Positions 43,891 through 54,435 are shown, counted from the first letter of the stretch. The stretch is 64,000 nt of DNA from Flaccisagitta enflata (GCA_965153355.1 OZ231126.1:70556001-70620000); one strand, 5' to 3'. The notes: generated by a model not told the origin, from the sequence alone. Program-made: numbers and translations.

Positions 43891-44220
43891 ATTTTTTATG
43901 CCATTTTTCTAAAGAGGTACCCAACTTCATTAAGCTCTCATTTCTAAACGGTTAGATGCACAGTAATGCGGTTGGCGCCAACTGCTAGGAAATTCGAAGA
44001 CGTTTTAGAATCTCACCAATTAATCTTAGATTTTTTTATTTGTAAAGGAGATATGAGGCTTTAACTGATGCGATAAACTTATTTCCAAGGTTGTATCTGA
44101 GAAAAAGCTTAACCAACCAACGCGATCACGCTGTTCGTTAAATCATTCCTTTGGATATTATGAGACTGAATCACTGAGGCACACTTATTTCGACAAGACT
44201 TTGGCAGTGAGACAGGTTTT
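43891..44220. other. Unique stretch upstream of the transposase remnant
   Basis: May hold decayed N-terminal transposase sequence; I could not follow a frame through it. Confidence 0.35.
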
Positions 44221-44412
44221 TAGTCGCGTGCACTCGACTCTACTACCTGTTTTGTCCGTCAGTCAGTCAGTCGGTCAGTTACAGTCTGTCCACACCCTGC
44301 ACACTATGATTTTATTTCTTGGGCCTCACTGCTCCTGCCCACATTGTTCAGTGACCTCCAAATATAGCCCTGCCCACACCCTCACCAACTTCGGTAACCG
44401 TGTCCGGCCTTT
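44221..44412 (-). mobile_element. HINE-like element, AGTCGCG class
   Basis: TTTTTAGTCGCGTG-CACTCGACT (44222-44239, one mismatch), CTCTACTACCTGTTTTGTC, CGTCAGTCAGTCAGTCGG, GCCTCACTGCTCCTGCCC, GTGACCTCCAAATATAGC and a CGGTAACCGTGTCCGGCC end. Confidence 0.75.
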
Positions 44413-44644
44413 TTTTTACTTTTTAAATCGATAGTTGAAAAGTGTTAGTTCGATGAAGACGAATCATCGACATTTGCCCTTAAAAACAAAAAAGACGATT
44501 TAGATGAAGTTGTAGTCGTTAAAATGGTTAAAGCTCAGATTGCTCAGCTAAATCAAGTCGCCGATTGTGTGGCGTGGTTATGTTCATTCGGTGTTCATTT
44601 TTGTGGCGTGTTCATGTTCATCTTAACATCTACAGAGGACTAAA

Positions 44645-44904
44645 GGGACGTTTCTAGTCAAAGACGATCGCGTTTTGAACGGGCCACTTGGTCGCTCGCT
44701 ACGTTCGTTCAGCTCACCACTCCTCACCCACACACTGCTCCGCCTAGCTCCCCTGCCGCAGCTCCTTTAAGCTCTGTTCATGGGCCTGCTCACTCACTTC
44801 ACTCACTCCCTCGTGGGATGGTGGAAATTCTTGAATATGTGTTCACACTGTTATCAGGTTTCACAGGAACAAACGCGTTTTTCGTCTTCACTAGAAACAC
44901 GCCC
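44645..44904 (-). mobile_element. PIF/Harbinger-type MITE
   Basis: Ends GGGACGTTTCTAGTC and CACTAGAAACACGCCC; TAA follows the right end, while the left has TAAA, one base off an exact TAA duplication. Internal order as in 33836-34062. Confidence 0.7.
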
Positions 44905-45887
44905 TAAGTAGGAGAATGAATTAAGTCGAGGCGAAAAGCGATCGTGTGAGTTGATGTCATTCTAAATCTCTAATCACGTAAACAGATGATCTCCTCTTCT
45001 GGGTGTTCCTTTCGTGAGCTAAGTGATGTGACACGATGATTCTCAATTTAAAAACATTACAACCAGGTTGGTCGTATAAATTTAAGCAAGTAAATTTCCA
45101 TTTGAGTGGGATAAGTCAGTTCTGCATTAAATGAACCAGTTCAACGTATGCATCCCCCACCAGAAAAAATACGACAATCCATCACATATTTACAAAGCCA
45201 GATCAGACAAGTGCGCGTATTCTTTGAAAATCTCATACAGTCAAACCCCGCTAAGACCAATCTCTCTCTACAAATTATCTCATTGGGCAATGGGTATCCT
45301 TATAATTTAAGAAGGAAAACGTAAAACTGATTGGATTAAGACCTCTTCGTGGCAAAACTCATCGACGGGCACTAATGCGAAGGGCGATCAAGGCCGAACA
45401 CGGTCAAACCTGGTCTAACGATCAAATAACGCGAACACTAACTGAAGATCTTAACATTTTAACGTTTCTTTTTGACAAATCGCAAATACTTTTTTGAAGT
45501 AATGTCCATTTAAACATTGGTCGAGTGACCAACGTCATTCGAATTCCTTGACATAACATAACAATCATCCGTCCGCATCACAAACGTGCAGACGCCGTAA
45601 CAGATGAGGCAGCCAATCAACCGACCAAATAACCGACAGAGAGGCGGACTGGTCCTTTCCTTTCGAGCAACTTGGAGAACGTGACCCGTCATTATCCAAA
45701 GTTCTTTAGTAGGCTCAGTGAAAAAAAGGTTTGTGTGGAAAAAATGGGCCTCGGGGGACCATAGGAACGATCTGGAGGACACTGATCTGGAGGACACTTT
45801 TACCATGATAGAGAAAGAAAAAAAATGAAATGAGGTTAGGTGAGGATATTGAGTGAAACGGATCGAGAAAGGCGAGATGGAAATAAA
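44905..45887. other. Unique stretch, possible Tigger/pogo-like end
   Basis: At 45238 TACAGTCAAACCCCGCTAAG resembles the start of pogo/Tigger-type elements, but I found no matching inverse end. No gene recognised. GATCTGGAGGACACT is tandemly repeated near 45768-45796. Confidence 0.35.
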
Positions 45888-46080
45888 ACAAGGCCGTATG
45901 AACGAAGTTGTGTGCGGGTGGTAGTAATATAAAAACCTAACCAAGCATTTGGACAGGAGCGGTAATGCAAAAAAAAAAACGCCAAAAATGCCGAAAAAAG
46001 CAAAGTGTTACCGACGGATGGACGGAAGGACTGACCGACCGACATAGCGATTTATAGAGTCGCGTGCACACGACTAAAAA
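45888..46080 (+). mobile_element. HINE-like element, AGTCGCG class
   Basis: Head ACAAGGCCGTATGAACG; AGTTGTGTGCGGGTGG; ATTTGGACAGGAGCGGTAAT; GTGTTACCGACGGATGGACG; GATTTATAG; hairpin AGTCGCGTG-CACACGACT (46058-46075); AAAAAG. The 5' TGTGC follows the outer arm (GCACACGACT) rather than the inner arm (AGTCGCGTGC). Confidence 0.75.
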
Positions 46081-46136
46081 GAAGAAAAGAAGGAGAGATG
46101 GAAAAAAGAAAATGAGATAAGAACTAACATGTGGAA

Positions 46137-46290
46137 ACAAGGCCGGATACACGGGTGGGCGGGAACCGAATTTGAGGTCACTAGAGCAGTGAGGTCAAAG
46201 ACCGTAATAGAAATCTGACAATACGGGCGAGAGACCAACCGACCAACAGACCAACGGACAGACAAAGTGGGGTATTGCACGCGACTAAAA
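46137..46290 (+). mobile_element. HINE-like element with half its hairpin deleted
   Basis: Head ACAAGGCCGGATACACGGGT, AACCGACCAACAGACC tract and GACAAAGTGGGGTATT, then GCACGCGACT + AAAA. The left arm (AGAGTCGCGT) is missing while the outer arm is intact. Confidence 0.7.
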
Positions 46291-46813
46291 ATTACAGCGA
46301 AAAATGGAGAGCAGTGGGTAGCAATGGAAGGAGGGGGAAGGAAGTGGGCAGAAAGGCAGCAAGAGAATAAAAGAAACCAGCGGGGTAGGAGAAGGAAAGG
46401 AGAGGGCGTAGGAAGGACCGAGCCAAATGAGGTGAAATAGAGAAAAATGGGAAGGAAAACATGGGCATTGGGCAACGGAAGTGCAGCAGGAAAAATTTGG
46501 GAGGTAAACGTTTGGGAGGTAAACGTCAAACATGAGCGAGAGGAAGAAAAAACAAAGCTGATGAGCACGGCCAGCGAGATAGTGAAATAAGGTGATGAGA
46601 GCGAGTATGTATAAATCAAAGGGAGTCAAAGGTCATAAAATCGAGGAATGAATAAGAGTGGGGGCCATAATTTTAATGAATGGGATCGATGAAAAGTTTT
46701 GAGCGTCTGAGTCAACAAATGGTTAAACAGGTGCAGACCCGCCACGGATGATTGGTTGAGACCTGAGTGAACGCTGGGCAGAGTGACCACAAGACGATGA
46801 GAGAGAGAGAGCG

Positions 46814-46853
<40 letters not shown>

Positions 46854-47476
46854 ACAAAAAGTTCACACGCTCCTTTTTTTTTTTAATTGCGTTTTTTAGT
46901 CGCCATAGCACTTTGTTAAAGATAAAGTTGGGATAAGCGGATAACAGGCGTGAAGTAATGATTGGCGGGAAAAGTCCAGAGCCCGCCACGATGAGAGATT
47001 CAACGTTAGATAAACAACACGGTAGTAATGAAAACATTAGAAAATAAACTAAAAACATTCTTTTACTTTTTCGATAACCAAATATGAAACCTTGGCCTCG
47101 CGACTCAGTATACCCATTAGCCGTACATCCGTTAATCCGTTGGTCCGTTTGTCGGCCTGCTGGCTCGTTGGTTTGTTGTATGCATTAGTTGATAAATGTA
47201 CAAACGCGCATTTCTGCCCCTCTACCCGTTGAATTCAAACCCGTTGAATTCAAAGTGGGCAAAATAAGCATTTCTTGCCCCCCCTCCCTCCCTTCGTCCG
47301 CGAAGACGTTGTTAAGCTATGACCATGTTCTCAATCATGCTATGATTGAACATTTAAGACGCTAAACATTGAAATAGACAAATGGATGAAGAATATTGAA
47401 GTCGGTTATTATCAGTGAGACAGTAAAACCAGTATCTGATAGTTTGCCCATAATGAACAAGTGAAAAAATAAGAAA
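46291..47476. other. Purine-rich and AT-rich stretch, GA array inside
   Basis: No gene. A GA microsatellite lies at 46801-46850. A partial HINE-like piece (CCTCGCGACTCAGTATACCC then CCGTTGGTCCGTTTGTCGG) is at about 47097-47175. Confidence 0.45.
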
Positions 47477-48046
47477 ACAAGGCCATGTTATGGCCGATAT
47501 GTGCGCCTCACTGATTAGAAAAATGTGAATAAACGTTTTAAAGAAAGAAAGAAAGAAAGAAAGAAACAAACAATCAAACAAACAAACAAACAAACAAACA
47601 AACAAACAAACAAGCAAACAAACAAACAAACAAACAAACAAACAAACAAGCAAAGAAAGAAAAGAAAGAAAGAAAGAAAAGAAAGAAAGAAAGAAAGAAA
47701 GAAAGAAACAAAAGGAAAAATAAAGAAAGAAAGAAAAAAAGGAAAGAAAGAAAGAAAGAAAGAAAGAAAGAAAAGGAAAGAATGAATGAGTGAACAAATG
47801 CAAGAATGCAAAAATGAACGATTGAATGAAAAAGAAAGAATGAACGACTGAAAAGAGAAGATAGGAGAGTTAACTGGGATGAAAAAGGAGGTCGGAATTG
47901 GCCGTTTTGCACAGTTTCGAGATTTGCATGACCAACGGACCAACGGACAGACTTAAGGACAGACTTACGAACCGACCCAGCGACCACCCCCCGAGCGACC
48001 GATCGGCATGGCCTGTTATAGACGCGCGAGGACGTGTACGTAAAAA
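47477..48046 (+). mobile_element. HINE-like element with large microsatellite core
   Basis: Head ACAAGGCCATGTTATGGCC, GTGCGCCTCACTGATTAGAA, TGTGAATAAACGTTTT, a 245-bp GAAA/AAAC array, then GACGGA/GACC repeats, CATGGCCTGTTATAGACGCG and ACGTAAAAAG. The 3' stem is poorly paired here. The head and the AATAAACGTTT block recur at 50738 and, modified, within 14119-14180, linking it to the AAGTGCG class. Confidence 0.6.
47541..47785. repeat. GAAA - AAAC - GAAA compound microsatellite
   Basis: Five GAAA units, about 20 AAAC units, then about 30 GAAA/GGAAA units; roughly symmetric around the AAAC block. Confidence 0.95.
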
Positions 48047-48279
48047 GAATCAGAAATGAGGATGAATGTTAAAAGGCAAAGGATAAGGCGCCAAGTTAGA
48101 AAAATGGAAATTGGGCAGAAAGACAAGAGAAAGAAAAAGCAAATCGTATAATTTTGCTGCCTGAGGTTTTGCTGCCTGAGGCAAGAATTACAATTCCCGG
48201 CATTCTGCCAATGCAGAACAAATCTAAGGAAAAGATGAGGAATGAGGATGATGGAGGGAATTGAGGAAAAGAAGAAGAA

Positions 48280-48335
48280 AAAGAAGAAGAAGAAAAGAAA
48301 AGAAAAGAAAAGAAAAGAAAAGAAAAGAGAAAGAG
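48280..48335. repeat. AAAAG microsatellite
   Basis: GAAGAA then about eight AAAAG units, 25 bases before the next element. Confidence 0.9.
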
Positions 48336-48359
48336 AGAATTGCAAGAAAGAGTATGGGA

Positions 48360-48518
48360 ACAAGGCCGGATACACGGCAATCCAGTCGCGGACGGTTGGG
48401 CAGGAGCGGTAATGCGAAAACCACTCAAAATTCAAAAAGGTTACGGGACCGATTGACCGACGAACCGACCTACCAACCGACACGGCAAGGTGTAGAGTCG
48501 CGTGACCGCGACTAAAAA
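48360..48518 (+). mobile_element. HINE-like element, AGTCGCG class (prototype)
   Basis: Head ACAAGGCCGGATACACGGC; AGTCGCGGACGG (about 48383); GGTTGGGCAGGAGCGGTAAT; a GACCGACGAACCGACC tract; GGCAAGGTGTAG; perfect hairpin AGTCGCG-TGAC-CGCGACT (48496-48513); AAAAAA. The 5' AGTCGCGG is the inverse of the outer arm CCGCGACT; the inner arm reads AGTCGCGT. It has no minisatellite core, so its 159 bp may be close to the minimal unit. Confidence 0.85.
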
Positions 48519-48529
48519 AAGCAAAACAA

Positions 48530-48690
48530 AGGCCGGATACATGTTTCCAGTGCAGACGAAGTGAGCAGGCAATGCGCGTTGCTGATTTCCAACTCGTCAC
48601 TACAGACCAACAGACGAGCAGACGAACCTACAGACAAACAGACGGGCGATCGCTATTCTACATAGGGTGCATTGTCACCCAACTAAATTA
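48530..48690 (+). mobile_element. HINE-like element, GGGTG class
   Basis: Head AAAGGCCGGATACATG follows the previous element within ~15 bases. GACAGAC/GACGA tract, hairpin GGGTG-CATTGT-CACCC (48665-48680), then AACTAAAT. A divergent stem that still pairs perfectly. Confidence 0.6.
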
Positions 48691-48699
48691 GAAGAATAA

Positions 48700-48800
48700 G
48701 AAGAAGAAAGGAAGAAGAAAAGAAAAAAGAAGAAGAAAAGAAAAGAAAAGAAAAGAAAAAGAAAAAGAAAAGAAAAGAAAAGAAAAAGAAAAAGAAAAAT
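48700..48800. repeat. AAAAG / AAAAAG microsatellite
   Basis: Purine pentamers and hexamers right after the element at 48530. Confidence 0.9.
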
Positions 48801-49025
48801 GAGGAAAGAAAAAAGATGCAAAAGGATTGCAGGAAAGATAGGACAGAACAAGAGCAAAATGTTATTTTTAATTGAGCAGCATGAAGCAGTCAGTTGAGAG
48901 TAATCGGAGAAAATAGGAATGAATAAAAAAAGAGGAGAAAAAAGAAAATAGTCATAAAAAAGCGTTGAATGGTCAACAGTACCATTGCTGTGCTGTAGTG
49001 TATTTGGGTGTGAAAAGAATTAGTT
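48801..49025. other. Unique AT-rich spacer
   Basis: No feature recognised. Confidence 0.4.
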
Positions 49026-49028
49026 AGA

Positions 49029-50235
49029 AGGGGCAGCAGCCCCAAAGGGCCGATGACCTATGCTGAACATGGCCCCAGAGACTCAAGGCTGGAATTGGCT
49101 CTGTGAGGCTGGGTGAGCCGTGAGAGGCTGAGATTTGAGCCTCAGGCTGGGATTTGGGCCCAAAGGCTGGGATTTGAGCTTTGAGAGCTGAGATTTGGCT
49201 CTCAGGCTAGGATTTAGCCTTGAGACTAGGATTTGAGCCTCAAGGTTGGGTTGAGCCTCCAGGCTGGGATTTGAGTATCAAGCCTAGAATTTAAGCTACT
49301 AGGCTAGGTTTTGAGCCTCGAGACCAGGATTTGAGCCTCGAGACTGGAGATTTTGAACCTGGGCTGCGATTTGAGGCTCAGGCTGGGGTTTCGAGCCTCC
49401 AAAGGCTAGGATTTGAGCCTCAAGGCTGGGGTTGGGGCATCGAGAGTGGGATATGGGCCTAATGCGGCTAAGTTTGGGCCTCGGGGGATGGAGAAGAAGA
49501 AAGAGAAAGAAAAGAAGGAGGAGGAAGAAATTTCCCTAGTAGCAGAAAGCATAGGTCATATTAAAAGGGAGAAAAAGAAGAAGAAGAGCAAATTGCTTAA
49601 AGGCAATGGTAGTCAGCAATGCAGTTGCCCTGCTTTGATGGTGTGGGTGGGTGAGGGAAGCAGGGCAGCGGCCCCAAAGGAGCAAAGTCACCAGCAAGTT
49701 TTCTAGAGACTTTCGTTCGTCCTACCTGAAGAAGTGGATGAAATATAGAGAGGCGGCTGAAGGCATTCAAGAGCCTAAGCAGGGAGTAGAAAGGCTGATA
49801 TAAAGGCCTCAGAATGTAATTCGACTTAAGGCGCTAACAAGAGCTTGAGAGAGCTGGATCAAGGCGAAGGCCAGAGGACAGAGCCATGGGGCAATAAATA
49901 GAGAGTTTAGATATGGCTGATTTGAAGACACAGAGAAGCTAATTTGAGCATGAGGGCAGAGTTTGAGCCTGAGTGGATTTAGGCCTGAAGCCAGATTTGA
50001 GGCCTGAAGGCCAGATATGTGGCCTAAGAGGCTAGATTTGAGGCCTGAGAGGCTGGTTTGTAGACCTGAGAGGCCTGATTTGAGGCCTGAGAGGCCAGAT
50101 TTGGGAGCTGAGAGTCTTGAGTTGAGGAATGAGAGAACGGATGAAGGGCAGATGTAGGAGCCTGTGGACAAAAAGCCCCATATGTGTGAAAGCATTGGTC
50201 ATCGACGTCTTCGGAGCAGCTGCCCAAAAAGAAGA
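49029..50235. mobile_element. Nested Helentron-like elements, GGCCCC class, degenerate
   Basis: GGGCAGCAGCCCCAAAGGGC at 49030, an irregular GATTTGAGCCTCAAGGCTGG core (49080-49480), a GAAGAAGAAA tract, AGCATAGGTCATA, then GTCAGCAATGCAGTTGCC (49611), GCAGGGCAGCGGCCCC (49668), a second irregular core of GGCCTGAGAGGCTGATTTG (49960-50110) and the close CATATGTGTGAAAGCATTGG ... CAGCTGCCCAAAAAG. Two elements, one inside the other, both with decayed cores. Confidence 0.55.
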
Positions 50236-50275
50236 AGAAGAATAAAACAAAGAATAGTCGCAAAAGCGTTAGATG

Positions 50276-50371
50276 CAGGCCTGAAAATAGAGCGTGCCCG
50301 CGTGCCCGGTGCACGCAGTTCTGCCATCGGGCACGCAGCTTTTACTAGCTGCGTGCCCGGCGTGCACGCTC
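50276..50371 (+). mobile_element. GC-rich palindromic element (family G), base x = T
   Basis: GCAGGCCTGAAAATAGAGCG opens it. Inner stem CGGGCACGCAGC (50328-50339) pairs perfectly with GCTGCGTGCCCG (50348-50359) over 12 bp with loop TTTTACTA. Outer arms GAGCGTGCCCG and CGTGCACGCTC. All arms carry T/A at the variable position, where the copy at 28118 has G/C. Confidence 0.75.
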
Positions 50372-50454
50372 TTGTGTCTCTTTTATTTTTTTCATCTCTC
50401 ATGCTTTCAAAAAAAAAAAAACGGAAAGAATGTGCAAAATGGCCAATCTCCTTT

Positions 50455-50602
50455 TCGCTTTCAATCCTTCACCCAATCACTCATTCATTTATTCATTCAT
50501 CCATCCATTTATTCTTTCATTCACTCATTCATTCATTTATTCATTTATTCATTCATTCATTCATTCATTCATTCATTCATTCATTCATTCATTCATTCTT
50601 TC
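50455..50602. repeat. TTCA microsatellite
   Basis: CATT/TTCA units with CCAT and TTTA variants, ending in a pure ATTC run. Confidence 0.93.
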
Positions 50603-50737
50603 TTAGATCGCGAGGCACAAGTATTTGTGTAAACTCGGCCTTTTTTTCATCAAACTTGAGCTTTTTTTCATCTTTTACTTTGTGCGTTTAAAAGTGTGAC
50701 ACTGGAATTTCATCCTTTTTGTTTTCAACTGAAAGAA

Positions 50738-51000
50738 ACAAGGAGTGGATATGGTCAATATGTGCGCATAGCTGATTAAGAATGTATGAATAAACGTTTT
50801 TGTTGAATGAATATATCACTGAAAGTGAATGAAGGTGAGTGAAAGTGAGTGAGGAAGTGAACAAAAAGTGGGGAAAGGAACAAGAAGAAAGGTGAAGCCA
50901 GGATTGGCAGTTTTGTGGTTTTGACAGCTGCGCAATAGGCAGCAGACCAACTTGACCGGCAATTGAGGGACAGGCATGACTTCTTATACACACAAAGATA
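50738..51000 (+). mobile_element. HINE-like element, decayed
   Basis: Head ACAAGGAGTGGATATGG, GTGCGCATAGCTGATTAAGA, TGAATAAACGTTTTT, a GAGTGAAAGTGAGTGA region, ACCGGCAATTGAGGGACAGG, GACTTCTTATACACAC. Related to 47477-48046; the 3' stem is lost. Confidence 0.5.
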
Positions 51001-51247
51001 ATGTCAAATTAAGCTTAGCCTAACTTTTTTTCTAAATGCATCAGCTTAACTCCAAGTAAGAACGATTGTAGTTATTTCACAAATAATATCTCTATCATTT
51101 TAAACTGAAAAAAACATGTGTGGTTGAAGTTTCAGTAAACAGCCTTTTACCAGGCACCCGCTCTTTTCACTGTCAGGCTCATTAAAATTTTGAGGCATTA
51201 TGCCGGCATACACGCTCAGATAAAATACTAATTTCAGGCCTGGTTAG

Positions 51248-51400
51248 ATAGTCAGCAGTGCCCGTGCCCTGCTTAAGTAGGTTGTAGTAGAAGTTGAGAG
51301 GCAGGGCAGCGGCGAAGGGTCTGATGACCTGTCTTTCACATAAGGGATTTCTCTCCTCTCCTCCCTCCTCTCCTCCACCCCCTCCCCCAAAGTCTGATGA
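51248..51400. mobile_element. Helentron-like element 5' part, GGCCCC class
   Basis: GTCAGCAGTGCCCGTGCCC (51250), GCAGGGCAGCGGCGAAGGG, TCTGATGACCTGTCTTTCAC and a CTCTCCTCCCTCC tract. No inverse end recognised. Confidence 0.5.
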
Positions 51401-51574
51401 TCCTCCTCATGCATCATTGGCTTACATTCCCTTAGTAATCCCCTCAAATGACGCAGGAACGTATCAACAACCGTAAGACTGCCGAAAAAAGGTAATTTCT
51501 CAATTTGCGTGTAATTTTTGATAACGATGCATATTTTTATGGTTCTCCATACTCTCTCTCAAGCATCCGCTCCC

Positions 51575-51577
<3 letters not shown>

Positions 51578-51662
<85 letters not shown>
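51578..51662. repeat. CT microsatellite
   Basis: 42 CT units. Confidence 0.96.
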
Positions 51663-51664
<2 letters not shown>

Positions 51665-51765
51665 CACTTGCTCGTTCGCTCACTCTAGAAAAAAAATGAT
51701 AGAAAGAAAGATAGAAAAATAAAAAAAAAGGAAATAAAGAAAAATGAGAGATAAAAAGAAAGAAA

Positions 51766-51934
51766 ACAAGGCCAGCACCTATAAGTCGCGTGCAAGACAT
51801 ACTGACTTAGAATGACTTAGAATGACTTAGAATGACTTAGAATGACTTGAAATGACTTAAAATGACCAAGGACTTAAAATATAAAACAAGCTGTGTGGTG
51901 AGTCGTGATGAGTCGCGTGCATGCGACTAAAAAA
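51766..51934 (+). mobile_element. HINE-like element, AGTCGCG class, 10-bp core
   Basis: Head ACAAGGCCAGCACC; AGTCGCGTGCA at 51784-51794; six to seven GACTTAGAAT units (51804-51870); hairpin AGTCGCGTG-CATGCGACT (51911-51928); AAAAAAG. It lacks the ACGG tract, so the 10-bp array takes its place. Purine tracts (AAAGAAA) flank both sides. Confidence 0.75.
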
Positions 51935-52087
51935 GAAAAGAAATGAAATTAAAAAAAAACAAGGTAGAAAGAAAGAAAGAAAGAAAGAATAAGAAAAGTA
52001 AATACAGATACATCCCCAAGAAAGATCGGGAAATCACCTGAAGCAGAATTTTGATTTTTGTCCCATCATGCCATTTCATTCCATTTT

Positions 52088-52480
52088 TGGGCAGCGGCCC
52101 CAAAGGGGACAAAGTCCTTTAGAACACAGGGGCCTTCTGTTTGTTTATCCGTTCATTCAGCCCGCCCAGGCCCTCTCAGGCCTGAAATCTGTCCTCTCAG
52201 GCCTGAAATCTGCCCTCTCAGTCCTTGAATCTACCCTCTCAAGCCTGAAATAAGTCTCTTAGGCCTTAATCTTTCCTGAGAAGGCAGAATTCCAGACCTG
52301 AGAGGAGGGCAATTTCAGAGGCTGAAAGGCTGGGAGGCGGATAGAGCAGATAAGTCTCTGTGATCTGCTGGACTTAAACCCTTTGAGCTGCTGCCCTGCT
52401 TCCCCCATTCTGATTCACAACCATGCAAAGCAGGGCCACTGGTATCACTGATCAAATATTGCCCTTGGGCGACCTGTTAT
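52088..52480. mobile_element. Helentron-like element, GGCCCC class, short core
   Basis: GGGCAGCGGCCCCAAAGGGG (52090), AGAACACAGGGG, TTTATCCGTTCATTCAG, six to seven AGGCCTGAAATCTGCCCTCT units, and an inverse end GAGCTGCTGCCCTGCTTCCC with ACTGGTATCACTGATCAA. Confidence 0.6.
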
Positions 52481-53127
52481 TTTCACAGTAAGGAAAAATG
52501 AAATCCGCTCATCATTTAAAATTTCATCCAAAATCCCGTTGAATACTTCAGCATGTGACGTTTTTACTGAAGTCACCTCTTTTTGACTGCCAGAGATGAC
52601 ATTTATCCTTCATCAAAATAATTCCATTTTTAGTAAAATTGACATTGTGCAAAAAGTATTGGGAGTTTTGTTATGATTTTTGAACTGTAGTCTGATGGTG
52701 TTATCTACTAATACTAGGCAAAATTTGCTTCTACTCAGATAAAGTCTAGTGGGGTAGATATTGGTTTATTGTATGCTTGCTCAAGAAAAAAAATATTTAG
52801 CCACCTGTAAAAATATTTTTGCTATTTGGGGGTCTAAAAATGCTTCAATCTTTACCAAAATTTTACTGGGGATGAACCATATGTACAAAAGTTACCAGTC
52901 AAAAAATTATGATATTTGGTTAAAAACTACAGCTATAGCATCAATTTATATTTTTGATTTCATCTTCATTTACTTCATTCTTAAAACCATAAAAAAAAGT
53001 TTAGGAAAACTTGCTGTTTCTGCTAAAATAATTTGAGTTTAAGTATTAAGAATTTTACAGCCTGTGCTAACAATGTGGTCTACTTCCATAAATTTCATCA
53101 AAAATGGACTAGATTTAATATGGTTTT
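52481..53127. other. AT-rich unique stretch, no gene
   Basis: Varied AT-rich sequence; a 91-codon frame (52761-53036) is not recognisable. Confidence 0.45.
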
Positions 53128-53298
53128 GGTGCGAGACCGCATAACTCTATAAGAAAACTTTGTCGTCCGTCGATCCGTCCGTCCGTCCGTCCGTCCGTCA
53201 GTGATTTGGTTGAATTGATCGTGATCAAGATTGGAAAGTGAAACGCCACAATTCGCCCCTGCCACCGTCCGCCAGCTGATGGCGTGTATCGGCCTTGT
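53128..53298 (-). mobile_element. HINE-like element, reduced hairpin
   Basis: TGCG-AGAC-CGCA (53130-53141) then AACTCTATAAGAAAACTTTG, CCGTCCGTCCGTCCGTCC, TTGATCGTGATCAAGATTGG, CGCCCCTGCCACCGTCC and ATCGGCCTTGTT. Only the inner four pairs of the stem survive. Confidence 0.65.
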
Positions 53299-53321
53299 TA
53301 AAAATTTGTTTATTCTCTTTT

Positions 53322-54130
53322 GGGCAGCGGCCCCCGAGAGAACGAAGTCCTGTAGAACACAGGGAATCTGTCCGTCCGTGCGTCCACGTCGTCCGTACGT
53401 CCGTCCGTCCGTCCCCCCGCCCCACCTAAGCCGTCTCCTTCAGGGCCCAAATCCAAAACTGCTTGTAAGCCCAAATCCGACAAAGACTATTAAATCTGCC
53501 CAAAATTGGCCAAATCCAGGCAAAATGGCCTAAGACCAGGTAAAATGGGCCTTATCTGGCTAGAAAACCTGAATTCTGGCCTGAGTTCTATCATCTTGGC
53601 CCCTAAACTTAGATTCTGGCTCCAAAAACCCACAAAGCCTTAGGGCAGATCCTGACCAGCAGGGACCCAATTCGCCTCCAAAGACCTAGGTGCTGGCCTA
53701 AAAACCCCTAAATCCTAGCCTCAGAGGATAATCTACTCAAAGCTTAGAAATCACCTCTAGAGACCAAGGTGATCTCTGAGACCCAATTCTAGCCTCAAGA
53801 CGGATCTAGCCTGCTCACTGCCTCAGCAGCCACCACAAACCATCTTAAAAATGGCAAGGAATGCCATTGTCCATATTCTGCCTTTGTCAGTTCTCATATT
53901 CAATAAATTGAATAACAGGAGCATCGTAGACAGAAGAGAAGGCAAGCAGGAGCAGACTGTTGTGGGCGGAAACGAATGAGCCAGACGGACAGATTCCCCC
54001 TGTGTTCTACAGTAGACTTAAATCTCCAGGCCATGCCCTACTCCCTCTCAACAACTAAGTCACTTCCCTACTCAAGCAGGCCACGAGTACCACTGACCCT
54101 TACTGCCTTTGGGCTGCTGACCCATAAATT
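53322..54130. mobile_element. Helentron-like element, GGCCCC class, decayed core
   Basis: TTTTGGGCAGCGGCCCCCGA, GTCCTGTAGAACACAGGG, TCCGTCCGTGCGTCC, a disordered CCCAAATCCNAGCCT core (53440-53820), GGACAGATTCCCCCTGTGTT and an ACGAGTACCACTGACC outer inverse end. Confidence 0.6.
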
Positions 54131-54306
54131 CTTATGAGTGCCGTTAATTTCTGATCATCTGACAAGCACTTTTAAAAAATCTATAATTCTCAAACTATTT
54201 AGGTAGGTCATTGATTTTCATTGATGTAATAAATGCTAAAATAACTTCAGTAAAGATTTCAACACACTGGGTAATTTCAAAAGTTTATAGACAAAAGTAA
54301 CTGTCT

Positions 54307-54395
54307 GTTTTTTTTTTTTTTTTTTTTTTTTGCCATTGTTAGGTCATCAACCGCTACGGGGCCGCTGCCCAAAAAGGAAGGAAGAAAGAAAGAAC

Positions 54396-54435
<40 letters not shown>

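Noticed and set aside
45238-45425. Tigger/pogo-type element
   Set aside because: Only a left-end-like TACAGTCAAACCCCGC was found; no matching right end or transposase frame.
48360-48518. tRNA-derived SINE
   Set aside because: No A-box or B-box (GGTTCGA-type) sequence; the hairpin lies at the 3' end, and head and arm are inversely related, which fits a Helentron-like element better. The A-run at the end keeps retroposition formally possible.
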